From the NCBI GenBank assembly GCA_964503935.1, contig CAZDCJ010000033.1, positions 1 to 11,559 on the forward strand: a DNA stretch of 11,559 nt. The letters run 5' to 3'. A program made the position numbers and the translations under genes. Position 1 is the first letter of the stretch, and every line of letters begins with the position of its first letter. The notes under the pieces are model-generated. The model had not been told where the DNA came from and did no database searches. It was given only the letters and a program-made list of their open reading frames with translations. Positions 1 to 6,919 of this stretch are shown piece by piece. The stretch comes from STD2-77 sp964503935 (GTDB taxonomy: Bacteria > Patescibacteriota > Minisyncoccia > JAHIHE01 > JAGLIN01).

Positions 1-15
1 CGGCGAATTTATCAT

Positions 16-40
16 AAAAGCGGTACCTGGCCCCGCTTTT
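16..40. terminator. Hairpin, probable terminator downstream of recJ
   Basis: AAAAGCGG (16-23) and CCGCTTTT (33-40) form a perfect 8-bp stem with a 9-nt loop. The stem is flanked by A on one side and T on the other, so it could end transcription on either strand. It lies about 75 nt past the recJ stop on the minus strand. The U-tracts are only four long, so the terminator is modest. Confidence 0.45.
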
Positions 41-113
41 CTAGTTCTGTTTCTTGGGATAATCTTTCAGGTTATTTGTCTCTATTCAGTGTCTTGTAGC
101 AATTCAAAGGATA

Positions 114-1964
114 CTATTCGCTCAATCTTATATCCACTACATTCATCTGCAGTTCGCGGTTGCCGTTCCATTCGTTGAGCTCGATCTGGAAGACCACATC
201 CACCTTGTCTCCCCAGCGAAGGCCGTTCTCTCTTTCCGGCATCTCTTCGAGGAGATACCCGAGGCGGAAACCGATGCCGGGGAAATATTTGGACCGACTA
301 TTTCCGAAGATGGTCTTGAGGCAGATCTTGAGGTGATCCTGTTTGCTTCCCACCGCTTTCACTTCGTGCACTTCCAGTCTTTTGACCAGGAAAGTCGGCT
401 TGCGGTTGGCAAAGCCGAAAGGCGCGAAACGGTCCACGTCATCGAGAAGGTCCCAGGTAATCTTCTCCGTTTCCACTTCCGCGTCGATGTCAAGCGAAGG
501 TATGAGGTCCGCTTCCGTGAGAATATCGTCCGCAATCGCATTCATCTCTTTCTCGAATTTCTTGAAATTGCTTTTCTTGAGCCTCACCCCCGCGGCCTGC
601 GAATGGCCGCCGAACTGCGTGAGATACTCAGAGCATTTCTCGATGGATTCGATAAGGTCGAAAGCGGGGATGCTCCGGCCGGAGCCGGCGAGTACGCCTT
701 CTTCTTCGCTCAAGATCAGGACCGGGCGGGAGAATTCTTCCGTGAGCTTGCCTGCTACCAGTCCTACGAGGCCCACTTTCCATCCTTCGCCTTTCTCCAC
801 GATTACTTTCGGAAGCTCTTTCTTCTTCATGATGCGCGTCCGGATTTCCTGCATCATCTTATCGGTCAGTTTCTGCCGGGTCTGGTTGCTCTTATCCAGT
901 TTCATTGCCAGCTCTTCCGCCTCTTGGGTATCGTCCGATATGAGCAATTTATAGGCGGCGTTGGCATGGTCCATCCGGCCGGCGGCGTTGAGGCGCGGCG
1001 CGAGATTGAAGCTGATGTTTACGGTGTCTATGCTCTTGGCTTTGACGTAATTTCCGTTCTCGCGCGTCTCGAGCCCTGAGCAGCTGAGGAGCTTCTTGAT
1101 TCCCATGCGCTGGGATTTATTGAGTACCAGCAGGCCATAATGGGTGAGGGTGCGGTTCTCTCCCAGAAGATCGACACAGTCGGCGACGGTGCCGAGCGCC
1201 ACGAGATCGAGAAGCCACTTCTCGAAGCCTGGTTTCAATCTCTCAAATTTTTCCGGATATTCCTTCTTAAGATGCGAAAGTAGTCCCTGAGCCAGTTTGA
1301 ATGCTACGCCCACCCCCGCGAGCATCTTGAAAGGGTAGGGGCAATCCGGCTGTTTGGGGTTGATGATGGCAAAAGCCTCGGGTCGTACTTCCGGCACATG
1401 GTGATGATCGGTCACTATGACGTCGATGCCGAGCGCATTGATTTTCCCGATACTCTCGACATTGGAAACGCCGCAGTCCACCGTGATGATGAGGTCGGGC
1501 TTGCGTCTGCCGATCTCTTCCACCGCTTTCTCGGTGATGCCGTAGCCTTCCTTCTCACGGTCGGGAATATAGATGTCAAAAAAGCCGGCGGCGCTCGCGG
1601 CGCTCATATTCTTCAGGGTACGCTTGAGTTCGATCAGCGTGCTGGTAAGGACTGCGGATGAAGTCACTCCGTCGGCGTCGTAATCGCCATAGACCAGGAT
1701 TTTCTCGTCGCCAAGGAGGGAGGCGAATATCCGCTCCGCGGCCTTGTCCATATCTTTCAGGAGATACGGGTCGTGGAGGTCGGATTCGTAGTCGGGATTG
1801 AAGAATTCGTCGATGGCCGTCTGGTCGCGAAGTCCCCGATCCCAGAGGAGCTGCAGCATTATTTGGGAGAATTCCGGGAATTTCTTGCCGAAGCTTTCGG
1901 GGTATTTCTTATGTATAGACCAGTGTTTTTGCATATCGAAAAGATTAATTCCTATGGAATCCAT
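114..1964 (-). CDS. recJ: Single-stranded-DNA-specific exonuclease RecJ
   Basis: RecJ is a 5'-to-3' single-strand DNA exonuclease acting in recombinational repair, mismatch repair and fork processing. The 616-residue product shows the DHH phosphoesterase core in order: YGDYDADGVTSS (92-103), IITVDCG (159-165), the signature TDHHH (185-189), and DLVALGTVADCVDLLGENR (253-271). The DHHA1 part follows, with SGRS (428-431) and the GGH motif (452-454). The last ~130 residues fit the OB-fold domain of the family. Length is normal and all metal-binding motifs are present. The longest start is ATG 1964, but a minus-strand TATAAT (1968-1963) overlaps it. If that box is used, transcription begins downstream of it and Met11 (ATG at 1934, protein starting MQKHW) is the real start. 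No clear Shine-Dalgarno precedes either. The gene stands alone, with a hairpin past its stop. Confidence 0.96.
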   Translation of the reverse strand: MDSIGINLFDMQKHWSIHKKYPESFGKKFPEFSQIMLQLLWDRGLRDQTAIDEFFNPDYESDLHDPYLLKDMDKAAERIFASLLGDEKILVYGDYDADGVTSSAVLTSTLIELKRTLKNMSAASAAGFFDIYIPDREKEGYGITEKAVEEIGRRKPDLIITVDCGVSNVESIGKINALGIDVIVTDHHHVPEVRPEAFAIINPKQPDCPYPFKMLAGVGVAFKLAQGLLSHLKKEYPEKFERLKPGFEKWLLDLVALGTVADCVDLLGENRTLTHYGLLVLNKSQRMGIKKLLSCSGLETRENGNYVKAKSIDTVNISFNLAPRLNAAGRMDHANAAYKLLISDDTQEAEELAMKLDKSNQTRQKLTDKMMQEIRTRIMKKKELPKVIVEKGEGWKVGLVGLVAGKLTEEFSRPVLILSEEEGVLAGSGRSIPAFDLIESIEKCSEYLTQFGGHSQAAGVRLKKSNFKKFEKEMNAIADDILTEADLIPSLDIDAEVETEKITWDLLDDVDRFAPFGFANRKPTFLVKRLEVHEVKAVGSKQDHLKICLKTIFGNSRSKYFPGIGFRLGYLLEEMPERENGLRWGDKVDVVFQIELNEWNGNRELQMNVVDIRLSE

Positions 1965-1995
1965 TATAGCATTTATCTCTTTTTTATCCTATAAT
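1963..1995. promoter_or_regulatory. Back-to-back -10 boxes between recJ and the 94-residue gene
   Basis: A perfect TATAAT lies on the minus strand at 1968-1963, facing recJ, and another on the plus strand at 1990-1995, facing the gene at 2021. Neither has a convincing -35 hexamer at 16-18 bp. The 57-bp divergent gap must hold both promoters, so these boxes are the best candidates. Confidence 0.4.
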
Positions 1996-2020
1996 GCATG
2001 CAAAGCTTTAAATTCCAACT

Positions 2021-2305
2021 ATGAAAGTCAATCTCAAGAAATCCGAGCTCAAGACCAACATCATCGCCTTCATGCGCCGCTGCGGCTATGCGCCTTTCCA
2101 TGACAGCTACGTGCGTATCCTCGGCACAGGCGGCTATCCTCGCTTCCATGTATATATCGACGACCTCCCGGAGAAATATACCCTCAATCTCCATCTCGAT
2201 CAGAAGCGACCCAGCTACGGACAGGAGACCGCCCACAGCGGGGATTACGAGGGACCGCAGGTGGAGGCGGAAGCCGACCGCATCGCGGATGAGCTTTATC
2301 GCTAA
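2021..2305 (+). CDS. Conserved-type small hypothetical protein, 94 residues
   Basis: The function is not known to me. The product is a small soluble protein without a signal peptide or membrane segment. It starts with a basic stretch (MKVNLKKSELKTN), has an aromatic and glycine-containing centre (GTGGYPRFHVYIDDLP), then LNLHLDQKRPSYG, and ends in an acidic helix-like tail. From memory, proteins with the pattern of an N-terminal 'LKxNI' stretch plus 'LNLHLDQKxPSY' are frequent in Patescibacteria genomes; that is recall, not a search. ATG 2021 is the only sensible start and lies about 26 nt after a TATAAT box, with no Shine-Dalgarno. A strong bidirectional terminator follows the stop within 10 nt, so the gene is a single-gene transcript. 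It is divergent from recJ. Confidence 0.8.
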   Translation: MKVNLKKSELKTNIIAFMRRCGYAPFHDSYVRILGTGGYPRFHVYIDDLPEKYTLNLHLDQKRPSYGQETAHSGDYEGPQVEAEADRIADELYR

Positions 2306-2313
2306 GGAGCATA

Positions 2314-2347
2314 AAAAAGACCAGCTTTTCATTTTGCTGGTTTTTTT
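2314..2347. terminator. Bidirectional intrinsic terminator
   Basis: CCAGC (2321-2325) pairs with GCTGG (2336-2340). The stem extends outward through A-T pairs and one G-U pair to 12 bp (2314-2325 with 2336-2347). A T-tract is present on both strands (TTTTTTT at 2341; AAAAAA at 2313-2318 read in reverse). It serves the plus-strand gene ending at 2305 and the convergent minus-strand gene ending at 2384. Confidence 0.88.
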
Positions 2348-2383
2348 AAGTGCAGGAACATCCTTTCTTCATTGGTGGATTTC

Positions 2384-2824
2384 CTACCATTTTTCTGACT
2401 TGAAATAAGTCAGGAATGTTTCTACAGCCTTCTCTATGTCTTTCTCAGAAAATTTCACTATCCCCTCAAGCTCATTTTCGTTTTGGCTTATTGCGAGGGG
2501 TCTTATCGCTTGTGGAGGGTAGTAAGTCAGGCATTGTTCCGGCAGGCCGCAGACTGTGGCTTTATCTTCCGCGCCTAATTTTTTGAAATCGAAATCTTTC
2601 TCCAGGGGCAGGGTGCCTTTCAAATCGCAAGTGTAAAAGGCTAGATCAACCGCTTTGCATAGGCCTATGAAGTTTATGAAATCTATTATTATCGCTTCTG
2701 CTTCGCGGCGTCCTAACTGTATTCCGGTGTCCTCCTGTTTGAAGAACGCTATTGCCGCATATTCCATGTTATGCAGCAAATCTATCACATTGAAATTCGG
2801 TTCACTTATAGTTATCTTTTTCAT
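2384..2824 (-). CDS. Hypothetical protein, 146 residues, second gene of a coupled pair
   Basis: I do not recognise this protein. It is soluble and mixed alpha/beta in character, with several cysteines but no CxxC motif (LCKAVD, YTCD, TVCGLPEQC). An open frame extends upstream to 3121, but that extension only shadows the membrane protein gene in the other frame: it is basic and of low complexity. I therefore place the start at the internal ATG 2824 (MKKITISEP). This ATG overlaps the stop of the upstream gene as ATGA (2824-2821), a classic translational-coupling arrangement, which supports the choice. It shares an operon and the promoter at 3112-3140 with the membrane protein and is closed by the bidirectional terminator at 2314-2347. 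Stop at 2384. Confidence 0.72.
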   Translation of the reverse strand: MKKITISEPNFNVIDLLHNMEYAAIAFFKQEDTGIQLGRREAEAIIIDFINFIGLCKAVDLAFYTCDLKGTLPLEKDFDFKKLGAEDKATVCGLPEQCLTYYPPQAIRPLAISQNENELEGIVKFSEKDIEKAVETFLTYFKSEKW

Positions 2825-3057
2825 CTTTCTTGTCTTCCTGATTCTGACGTTTCCGCCATATTCTTTTCTTTCGTTTCCTCGCTTTCTCCGGCAAGTCTCG
2901 TTATCGCACTGAAAAGCGCCATAACTACGATCATAGAGACAATCAATATTATTCCCGATGCGATAAGAATATCGAGGCCGCTGCATAGATATGCCGTATA
3001 AGCGATTACTCCTATGGCTGCTAGCGAAAGCAGCGTGACTGCTCCGAGTCGAGCCAA
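2821..3057 (-). CDS. Small two-helix membrane protein, hypothetical
   Basis: The 78-residue product has two predicted membrane segments (about residues 5-26 and 30-53). A hydrophilic, charged tail follows (GESEETKEKNMAETSESGRQER), probably cytoplasmic. The function is unknown. The only listed-type start is TTG 3057. A purine-rich GGGAGG sits about 28 nt upstream (3091-3086), too far for that TTG, so the true start is uncertain and could be a rarer codon a little upstream. The stop overlaps the ATG of the next gene by one base (ATGA), so the two proteins are probably made together. The promoter reads from 3140 leftward. Confidence 0.6.
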   Translation of the reverse strand: MARLGAVTLLSLAAIGVIAYTAYLCSGLDILIASGIILIVSMIVVMALFSAITRLAGESEETKEKNMAETSESGRQER

Positions 3058-3111
3058 TTTGCTTATGAGTCTGGTACAGATCCCTCCCGGTGGGTAGTTT
3101 GCCTTTAGTCT

Positions 3112-3140
3112 TAAATATCATAGAGCATTATCTTTGTCAA
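3112..3140 (-). promoter_or_regulatory. Sigma-70-type promoter for the minus-strand pair
   Basis: On the minus strand a perfect TTGACA (3140-3135) is followed after 17 bp by TATTTA (3117-3112). It is divergent from the rnpB promoter, with the two -35 elements only 20 bp apart. Confidence 0.55.
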
Positions 3141-3160
3141 ACCGGCTTACTGAGAAATCC

Positions 3161-3188
3161 TTGACAAAACCCTTGTTTTAACTACAAT
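3161..3188 (+). promoter_or_regulatory. rnpB promoter
   Basis: TTGACA (3161-3166) and TACAAT (3183-3188) are separated by 16 bp. The predicted start point, about 7 nt past the -10, falls at 3195-3196, the first paired base of the rnpB closing stem. Confidence 0.85.
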
Positions 3189-3195
3189 TAAGGAG

Positions 3196-3615
3196 CTTAA
3201 AGATAAATTTTACAGACCAGATAATCGCTTGGGAAAAGCAATTTTTCCAAGAGGAAAGTCCGAACACCCGCGCCTCGTGCGCGTCGTGGCAGTTGCTAAC
3301 GGCAACCGTCTTTTGGCGCAAGCTGAAAGATAGGGAAAGTGCCGCAGAGACTATACTAGGAAGTCCGCTTCCGAAAGGTGAAAAGTCAGTCGGTGTCTTC
3401 GGCTTCGGCCGGACGCTACGATTGTCCCCTGCCGGTGACGGCAGGCGGTGGAAAACCCTGCCTGGTGCAAGAGCAAACTTTCCGTCCCTTCGGGGCCGGG
3501 AAGAAAAAGTGGCTCGCTCGATCTTGCCGGTGACGGCAAGGCTAGATAGATGATTATCGCCCCGATCCGTCGGGGAACAGAATTCGGCTTATGGTCTGTG
3601 AAATTTGTCTTTAAG
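3196..3615 (+). ncRNA. rnpB: RNase P RNA, bacterial class A
   Basis: This is the catalytic RNA that removes 5' leaders from pre-tRNAs. The P4/J3-4 core GAGGAAAGTCCGAACACC is at 3251-3268, the conserved GGTGCAAGAGCAAAC block at about 3463-3477, GGCTAGATAGATGA at 3539-3552, and the 3' core ACAGAATTCGGCTTAT at 3577-3592. The order and spacing fit class A. P12 is a compact hairpin CTGCCGGTGACGGCAG, and an almost identical hairpin recurs at 3524-3541. P1 is extended: 3196-3218 pairs with 3593-3615 over 23 consecutive base pairs, two of them G-U. P15 looks like a continuous hairpin capped by TTCG (about 3477-3501), without the usual loop carrying GGU. The gene has its own promoter. No terminator separates it from the sugar transferase gene 22 nt further on. 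Confidence 0.95.
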
Positions 3616-3637
3616 GAATTACACCGTAAAACTTCTT

Positions 3638-5047
3638 ATGAAAAAGTCCGAATTAATATTCAACGTCTTGTTGGTTCCGATAGACATCCTTATGGTCATC
3701 CTGGCGGGAAGACTCGCTTACTATGTCCGTTTCGCGCCGCAAGTGTCCGACCTGCGTCCGGTCGGATTCGAGATGGACTACGCCAGCTTCATGGAAATCG
3801 TCTTTGCGATGGCGCCGATCTTCATCGGCTTCCTTGCTTTTTTCGGCCTTTATAGCCTTACGAGCGTGCGCAAGGTCTGGCGGGAAATCCTGCGCGTAGT
3901 AGCGGCGGTATCGGCCAGTTTTATGTTCATCCTCTTTATGGTCTTCGCCGCACGGGAAGAATTTCCTTCGCGCTTCATCTTCTTCACGGCCTGGCTCCTG
4001 GCAATCCTGATGATCTCTTTCGGGCGCATCGCCGTGCGTTTCATCCAGGGGTATGTCGCCCGCAAATACAGCTTCGGTTTCCACCGCCTGGTACTGGTGG
4101 GAAATAATTCCCTCATGAAGACGATCCAGGGCGAAATCAACCGCAACCGCACCCTGGGATACCGGGTCGTGCGCAAGCTCAAGAAGGTGGACCTTGATCT
4201 CCTTACCAAGATATATGACGATCCCGGTATCGACGAGATTATCCTCTGTTCCTCGGAGATGGACAAGGACGAGGTGCAGCTACTTCTGGATTTCTGCCGC
4301 GAGAAGAATATCGTCTTCAAGTTCGTGCCAGACATGTTCCAGTCGCAGGCGGCGCTTTTCGAGATGGAGACTCTCTCCGACATCACGCTCATCGAGGTCA
4401 AGCGTACGCCGCTGGACGGCTGGGGGCGTATCATCAAGCGCGTAGTCGATGTCATTTTTTCTTCCTTTGCCCTCCTTATCCTCTCCCCTCTTTTCTTCAT
4501 CGTCGCTTTGGGCATCAAGCTCGACAGCGCCGGGCCGGTCTATGCTCGGCTGGACCGCATCGGTCAGGGCAAGAAGTTCAAGCTGTATAAGTTCCGTTCG
4601 ATGTACCGGGGGACACATCAGATGAAATATAATCCCGATGGAACCTTAAGCGAGGCATTCAAGAAGATCAACGAGCGGGGCGAAGGTCCGCTCTTCAAGA
4701 CCCACAACGATCCGCGCGTTACCCGCTTCGGTAAGTTCATCCGCCATACGCGGCTCGATGAATTCCCTCAGCTCTTCAATGTCCTCCGGGGCGAGATGAG
4801 CCTGGTGGGGCCGCGGCCGCACGAGCCGGAAGAAGTGGCCAAGTACGACAAGCGCCACCGCAAGCTGCTGACCATCAAGCCGGGCATTACCGGCATGTCG
4901 CAGGTGAACGGCTCTTCCGATCTCGACTTTGAGCGCGAGGTGAAGCTGGACGTCTATTATATCGAGAACTGGTCGTTATTCCTGGATGTCATATTGCTCT
5001 TCAAGACTTTTCTCATATTCCTGCGCGGCGACGATTCGGCATGCTGA
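3638..5047 (+). CDS. Polyprenyl-phosphate sugar-1-phosphate transferase (exopolysaccharide/O-antigen initiating type)
   Basis: Enzymes of this family (WbaP/WcaJ-like, bacterial sugar transferase domain) transfer a sugar-1-phosphate from a nucleotide sugar to undecaprenyl phosphate, starting assembly of a surface polysaccharide repeat unit. The 469-residue product has four N-terminal membrane segments (about 7-30, 52-72, 86-103, 110-128). A cytosolic nucleotide-binding-like domain follows (HRLVLVGNNSLM at 149-160). The catalytic C-terminal domain begins with the re-entrant helix (266-294) and carries KFRSM (318-322), RLDEFPQL (372-379), SLVGPRP (388-394) and KPGITGMSQVNG (414-425). ATG 3638 is preferred; a TTG at 3605 is in frame but lies inside the rnpB closing stem. 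No proper Shine-Dalgarno is seen. The gene is probably co-transcribed with rnpB and ends at a terminator. The sugar specificity cannot be read from sequence alone. Confidence 0.93.
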   Translation: MKKSELIFNVLLVPIDILMVILAGRLAYYVRFAPQVSDLRPVGFEMDYASFMEIVFAMAPIFIGFLAFFGLYSLTSVRKVWREILRVVAAVSASFMFILFMVFAAREEFPSRFIFFTAWLLAILMISFGRIAVRFIQGYVARKYSFGFHRLVLVGNNSLMKTIQGEINRNRTLGYRVVRKLKKVDLDLLTKIYDDPGIDEIILCSSEMDKDEVQLLLDFCREKNIVFKFVPDMFQSQAALFEMETLSDITLIEVKRTPLDGWGRIIKRVVDVIFSSFALLILSPLFFIVALGIKLDSAGPVYARLDRIGQGKKFKLYKFRSMYRGTHQMKYNPDGTLSEAFKKINERGEGPLFKTHNDPRVTRFGKFIRHTRLDEFPQLFNVLRGEMSLVGPRPHEPEEVAKYDKRHRKLLTIKPGITGMSQVNGSSDLDFEREVKLDVYYIENWSLFLDVILLFKTFLIFLRGDDSAC

Positions 5048-5067
5048 GGCAGCAAGCCCCCCAGAAG

Positions 5068-5093
5068 ACAGTCTTTCCAAAAGGCTGTTTTTT
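5068..5093 (+). terminator. Intrinsic terminator of the sugar transferase gene
   Basis: ACAGTCTTT (5068-5076) pairs with AAAGGCTGT (5080-5088) over 9 bp including one G-U, with a 3-nt loop. A T-tract runs to 5093. Confidence 0.75.
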
Positions 5094-5115
5094 GTGTCGG
5101 GACGATAAGGATCGA

Positions 5116-5145
5116 TTGTCCATCCTTCTCCTTTTGTTGTATAAT
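5116..5145 (+). promoter_or_regulatory. Promoter of the pilin-rmlD unit
   Basis: TTGTCC (5116-5121) and a perfect TATAAT (5140-5145) are spaced by 18 bp. The predicted start near 5152 lies past the in-frame TTG at 5150. This excludes that TTG as start codon and favours ATG 5174. Confidence 0.7.
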
Positions 5146-5173
5146 CAGATTGGATAAACCATTAACTATCGCC

Positions 5174-5515
5174 ATGTCTCTTAATCGGATAAAGCATATC
5201 TTTTATTCAGCGGTGGCCGCACTCCTCTCTCTTCCTGCCGTGGCTCTCGCTTCGGGAAATCCTATCACGATCACTTTTCTTGGAGTAAGCGTCAAGGAGC
5301 GGGCAGAGAGGGCGATCAATTTCCTGCTCGGCATCGCTGCCGCCATCGCGCTCCTTATGATCGTCATAAACGGTGTGCGGATGATCGCTTCGAATGGCGA
5401 CCCTGAGGCGAAGAACAAGGCACAGAAGGCGATTATCGGCGCGCTGGTCGGACTCATCCTTATCGTCCTGTCTTATACCTTCGTTAATCTTACCGATGAG
5501 CTCTTAGTGGAATAA
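5174..5515 (+). CDS. T4SS-pilin-like small membrane protein with signal peptide
   Basis: The 113-residue product begins with a signal peptide (about 1-27, basic start, hydrophobic core, ending AVALA before SG). The mature part is short and has two membrane helices (about 46-70 and 85-106). They are joined by a hydrophilic hairpin, GVRMIASNGDPEAKNKAQKA. The pattern helix - MI.S.GDP(E)..KA.KAI - helix is that of the small type IV secretion pilin-like family (VirB2/TrbC-like) common in Patescibacteria. I infer membership from this pattern. It may form part of a secretion or surface apparatus, but no other T4SS gene is in the window. ATG 5174 was chosen because the promoter start point lies after the alternative TTG. 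No Shine-Dalgarno is visible. A second family member follows 16 nt after the stop. Confidence 0.85.
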   Translation: MSLNRIKHIFYSAVAALLSLPAVALASGNPITITFLGVSVKERAERAINFLLGIAAAIALLMIVINGVRMIASNGDPEAKNKAQKAIIGALVGLILIVLSYTFVNLTDELLVE

Positions 5516-5531
5516 TCCCTTAGGAAATACC

Positions 5532-5786
5532 ATGGAAATAGTCTATTTCGACAAAGACGTGCCTACCGTATTCAACGAGCTTTCCGCGCTTGTCATCCAG
5601 TATGTCGCGGGAATCGCGCTCCTTATCCTGGTAGTTGCTGGCGCCTATTATATGTATGCGGGCAGCGGAAGCCCGGATGCGCAGACCAAGGCGAAGCGGA
5701 TCATCTCTTACTGCATCCTCGGCCTCTTAATAGTGGTCCTTTCGTATTCGATGATCAAGGTTGCCGAAGATGTCGGAGTTAATTAG
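5532..5786 (+). CDS. Second T4SS-pilin-like small membrane protein
   Basis: The 84-residue product has two membrane helices (about 17-43 and 56-75) around a short loop, SGSPDAQTKAKR. This matches the loop of the upstream protein in position and character (small residues, -DA/-DP, then K-rich). Unlike its neighbour it has no signal peptide and starts directly with a short amphipathic segment. It is probably a paralogous pilin-like subunit or a partner inserted in the same membrane complex. AGGA (5522-5525) lies about 6 nt before ATG 5532, one of the few visible ribosome binding sites in this half of the window. Co-transcribed with the upstream pilin and with the reductase that starts 14 nt after its stop. 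Confidence 0.83.
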   Translation: MEIVYFDKDVPTVFNELSALVIQYVAGIALLILVVAGAYYMYAGSGSPDAQTKAKRIISYCILGLLIVVLSYSMIKVAEDVGVN

Positions 5787-5800
5787 ATAAATACACGCAG

Positions 5801-6649
5801 ATGAAAATCTTGATATTGGGTGCCAAGGGAATGCTCGGCCACGAGCTGGAGAAGGCTTTCGCGGATGTGGAAAGATATCAGCTTACGCTCTGGGATCGGG
5901 AAGAATTGGATATTACTGATCCGGAAGCGGTGAATGCCAAAGTGAAGGAGGTCGCGCCGGAAGTCATCATCAACGCGGCTGCCTATACCGCGGTGGACAA
6001 GGCCGAGAGCGAGCCGGAAATAGTCTACAAGATAAACGGTTATGCCGTCGGATATCTCGCTACTGCCGCCAAAGAGCTAGGGGCGCTTTTTGTCCATTTC
6101 AGTACGGACTATGTGTTTGACGGCGAGAATCGCCAGGGGTATCGGGAAGAGGATAGGATCAAGAATCCGGTAACCGTCTACGGCAAATCCAAGAAATTGG
6201 CGGAACAGATGATCGAGGATATCGGTCCTTGCCATTACCTTATCCGTACCCAGTGGCTGTTCGGGGTATCGGGCAAGAACTTCATCGAGACTATGTTAAG
6301 GATCGCCGGCGAAGGGCAGCCTCTGCGGGTGGTGGATGACCAGTTCGGGAGCCCGACTTATGCCAAGGATCTGGCCGAGCGGGTGCGGGAAATGGTCGAG
6401 GAGAAGCGCGCGTCGGGCGTCTATCATGTCACGAACAGCGAGACCTGCAATTGGTACCAGTTCGCTCTCAAGATATTCGAACTTACCGGCATGCACCCCC
6501 AGGTGACGGCGGTCAAATCGGAAGAATTCGCTGCTGCCGCCAAGCGTCCTACCTATTCCATGTTGATCAACACCAAGGCTCCCTCGCTCCGATCGTGGCA
6601 GGAAGCCCTCAAGGCATATCTTACCGAGACGGGAAGAATAAAGGAGTGA
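5801..6649 (+). CDS. rmlD: dTDP-4-dehydrorhamnose reductase (RmlD/RfbD family)
   Basis: The enzyme reduces dTDP-4-dehydro-L-rhamnose to dTDP-L-rhamnose with NAD(P)H, the last step in making the rhamnose donor for surface polysaccharide. The 282-residue product is full length for this short-chain dehydrogenase family. It has the Rossmann GxxGxxG (GAKGMLG, 7-13), INAAAYTAVDKAE (57-69), the family motif STDYVFDG (101-108) and catalytic YxxxK (Y127, K131). Further on are RTQWLFG and RPTYSML near the C-terminus. The other rml genes are not in the window. It is the last gene of the unit begun by the two pilin-like genes and is followed within 10 nt by a terminator. There is no clear Shine-Dalgarno. 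The nearby polyprenyl-phosphate sugar transferase fits the same pathway. A sister reductase acting on another dTDP-4-keto sugar is possible. Confidence 0.93.
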   Translation: MKILILGAKGMLGHELEKAFADVERYQLTLWDREELDITDPEAVNAKVKEVAPEVIINAAAYTAVDKAESEPEIVYKINGYAVGYLATAAKELGALFVHFSTDYVFDGENRQGYREEDRIKNPVTVYGKSKKLAEQMIEDIGPCHYLIRTQWLFGVSGKNFIETMLRIAGEGQPLRVVDDQFGSPTYAKDLAERVREMVEEKRASGVYHVTNSETCNWYQFALKIFELTGMHPQVTAVKSEEFAAAAKRPTYSMLINTKAPSLRSWQEALKAYLTETGRIKE

Positions 6650-6658
6650 CGGGAAAGG

Positions 6659-6678
6659 AAGCCCTTCGGGGCTTTTTT
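6659..6678 (+). terminator. Intrinsic terminator after rmlD
   Basis: AAGCCC (6659-6664), a TTCG tetraloop and GGGCTT (6669-6674) are followed by a T-tract to 6678. Confidence 0.88.
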
Positions 6679-6775
6679 GATATGCTGCTTCCGATATCCA
6701 TAACTTGTGGATAACTGTTCCCAGATTATCCGATATGCTAGGATTTTGGTTTAAGATAAGGATTTAGAGGAAGCA

Positions 6776-6803
6776 TTGACATGGGCTGGCTTATTGATAT
6801 AAT
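6776..6803 (+). promoter_or_regulatory. Strong sigma-70-type promoter of the ilv-type leader
   Basis: A perfect TTGACA (6776-6781) and a perfect TATAAT (6798-6803) are spaced by 16 bp. The predicted start, near 6810, is only about 5 nt before the first ATG (6815), so the leader ORF would be nearly leaderless. Confidence 0.82.
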
Positions 6804-6814
6804 GTCCTTGTTTA

Positions 6815-6919
6815 ATGGAAAACATGGAAAACACGAGCTTACAATCCATCAGTGAGACAACCAGCCAGACTTTCGGCATGTTTGTAATCGTAATTATTAG
6901 CCTACTAGTAGTAGGGTAG
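6815..6919 (+). CDS. Putative ilv-type leader peptide, 34 residues
   Basis: The ORF ATG 6815 to TAG 6917-6919 encodes MENMENTSLQ... ending VIVIISLLVVG. Nine of the ten residues 24-33 are Val, Ile or Leu, encoded as GTA ATC GTA ATT ATT AGC CTA CTA GTA GTA right before GGG and the stop. This is the composition of known ilv leader peptides, in which the ribosome senses charged tRNA for all three branched-chain amino acids. A strong promoter starts 12 nt upstream of the predicted transcript start and an intrinsic terminator follows 45 nt after the stop. The alternative ATG 6824 is possible. The codon run CCTACTAGTAGTAGG itself folds into a 6-bp hairpin (6901-6915). A short membrane protein is the alternative reading, but paired identical codons and the terminator argue for a leader. 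No ilv structural gene is visible downstream. Confidence 0.68.
   Translation: MENMENTSLQSISETTSQTFGMFVIVIISLLVVG

Noticed and set aside
2825..3121. N-terminal extension of the 2384 gene giving 245 residues
   Set aside because: It overlaps the two-helix membrane protein in another frame, is basic and featureless, and the ATGA overlap at 2824-2821 gives a better start.
3293..3553. Open frames inside rnpB on both strands
   Set aside because: The segment is RNase P RNA with its conserved core; the frames have no protein character.
3605..3637. TTG start for the sugar transferase
   Set aside because: It lies inside the rnpB closing stem, has no ribosome binding site, and adds 11 residues in front of a normal basic start at ATG 3638.
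5150..5173. TTG start for the first pilin-like gene
   Set aside because: It precedes the predicted transcription start, and the signal peptide begins properly at ATG 5174.
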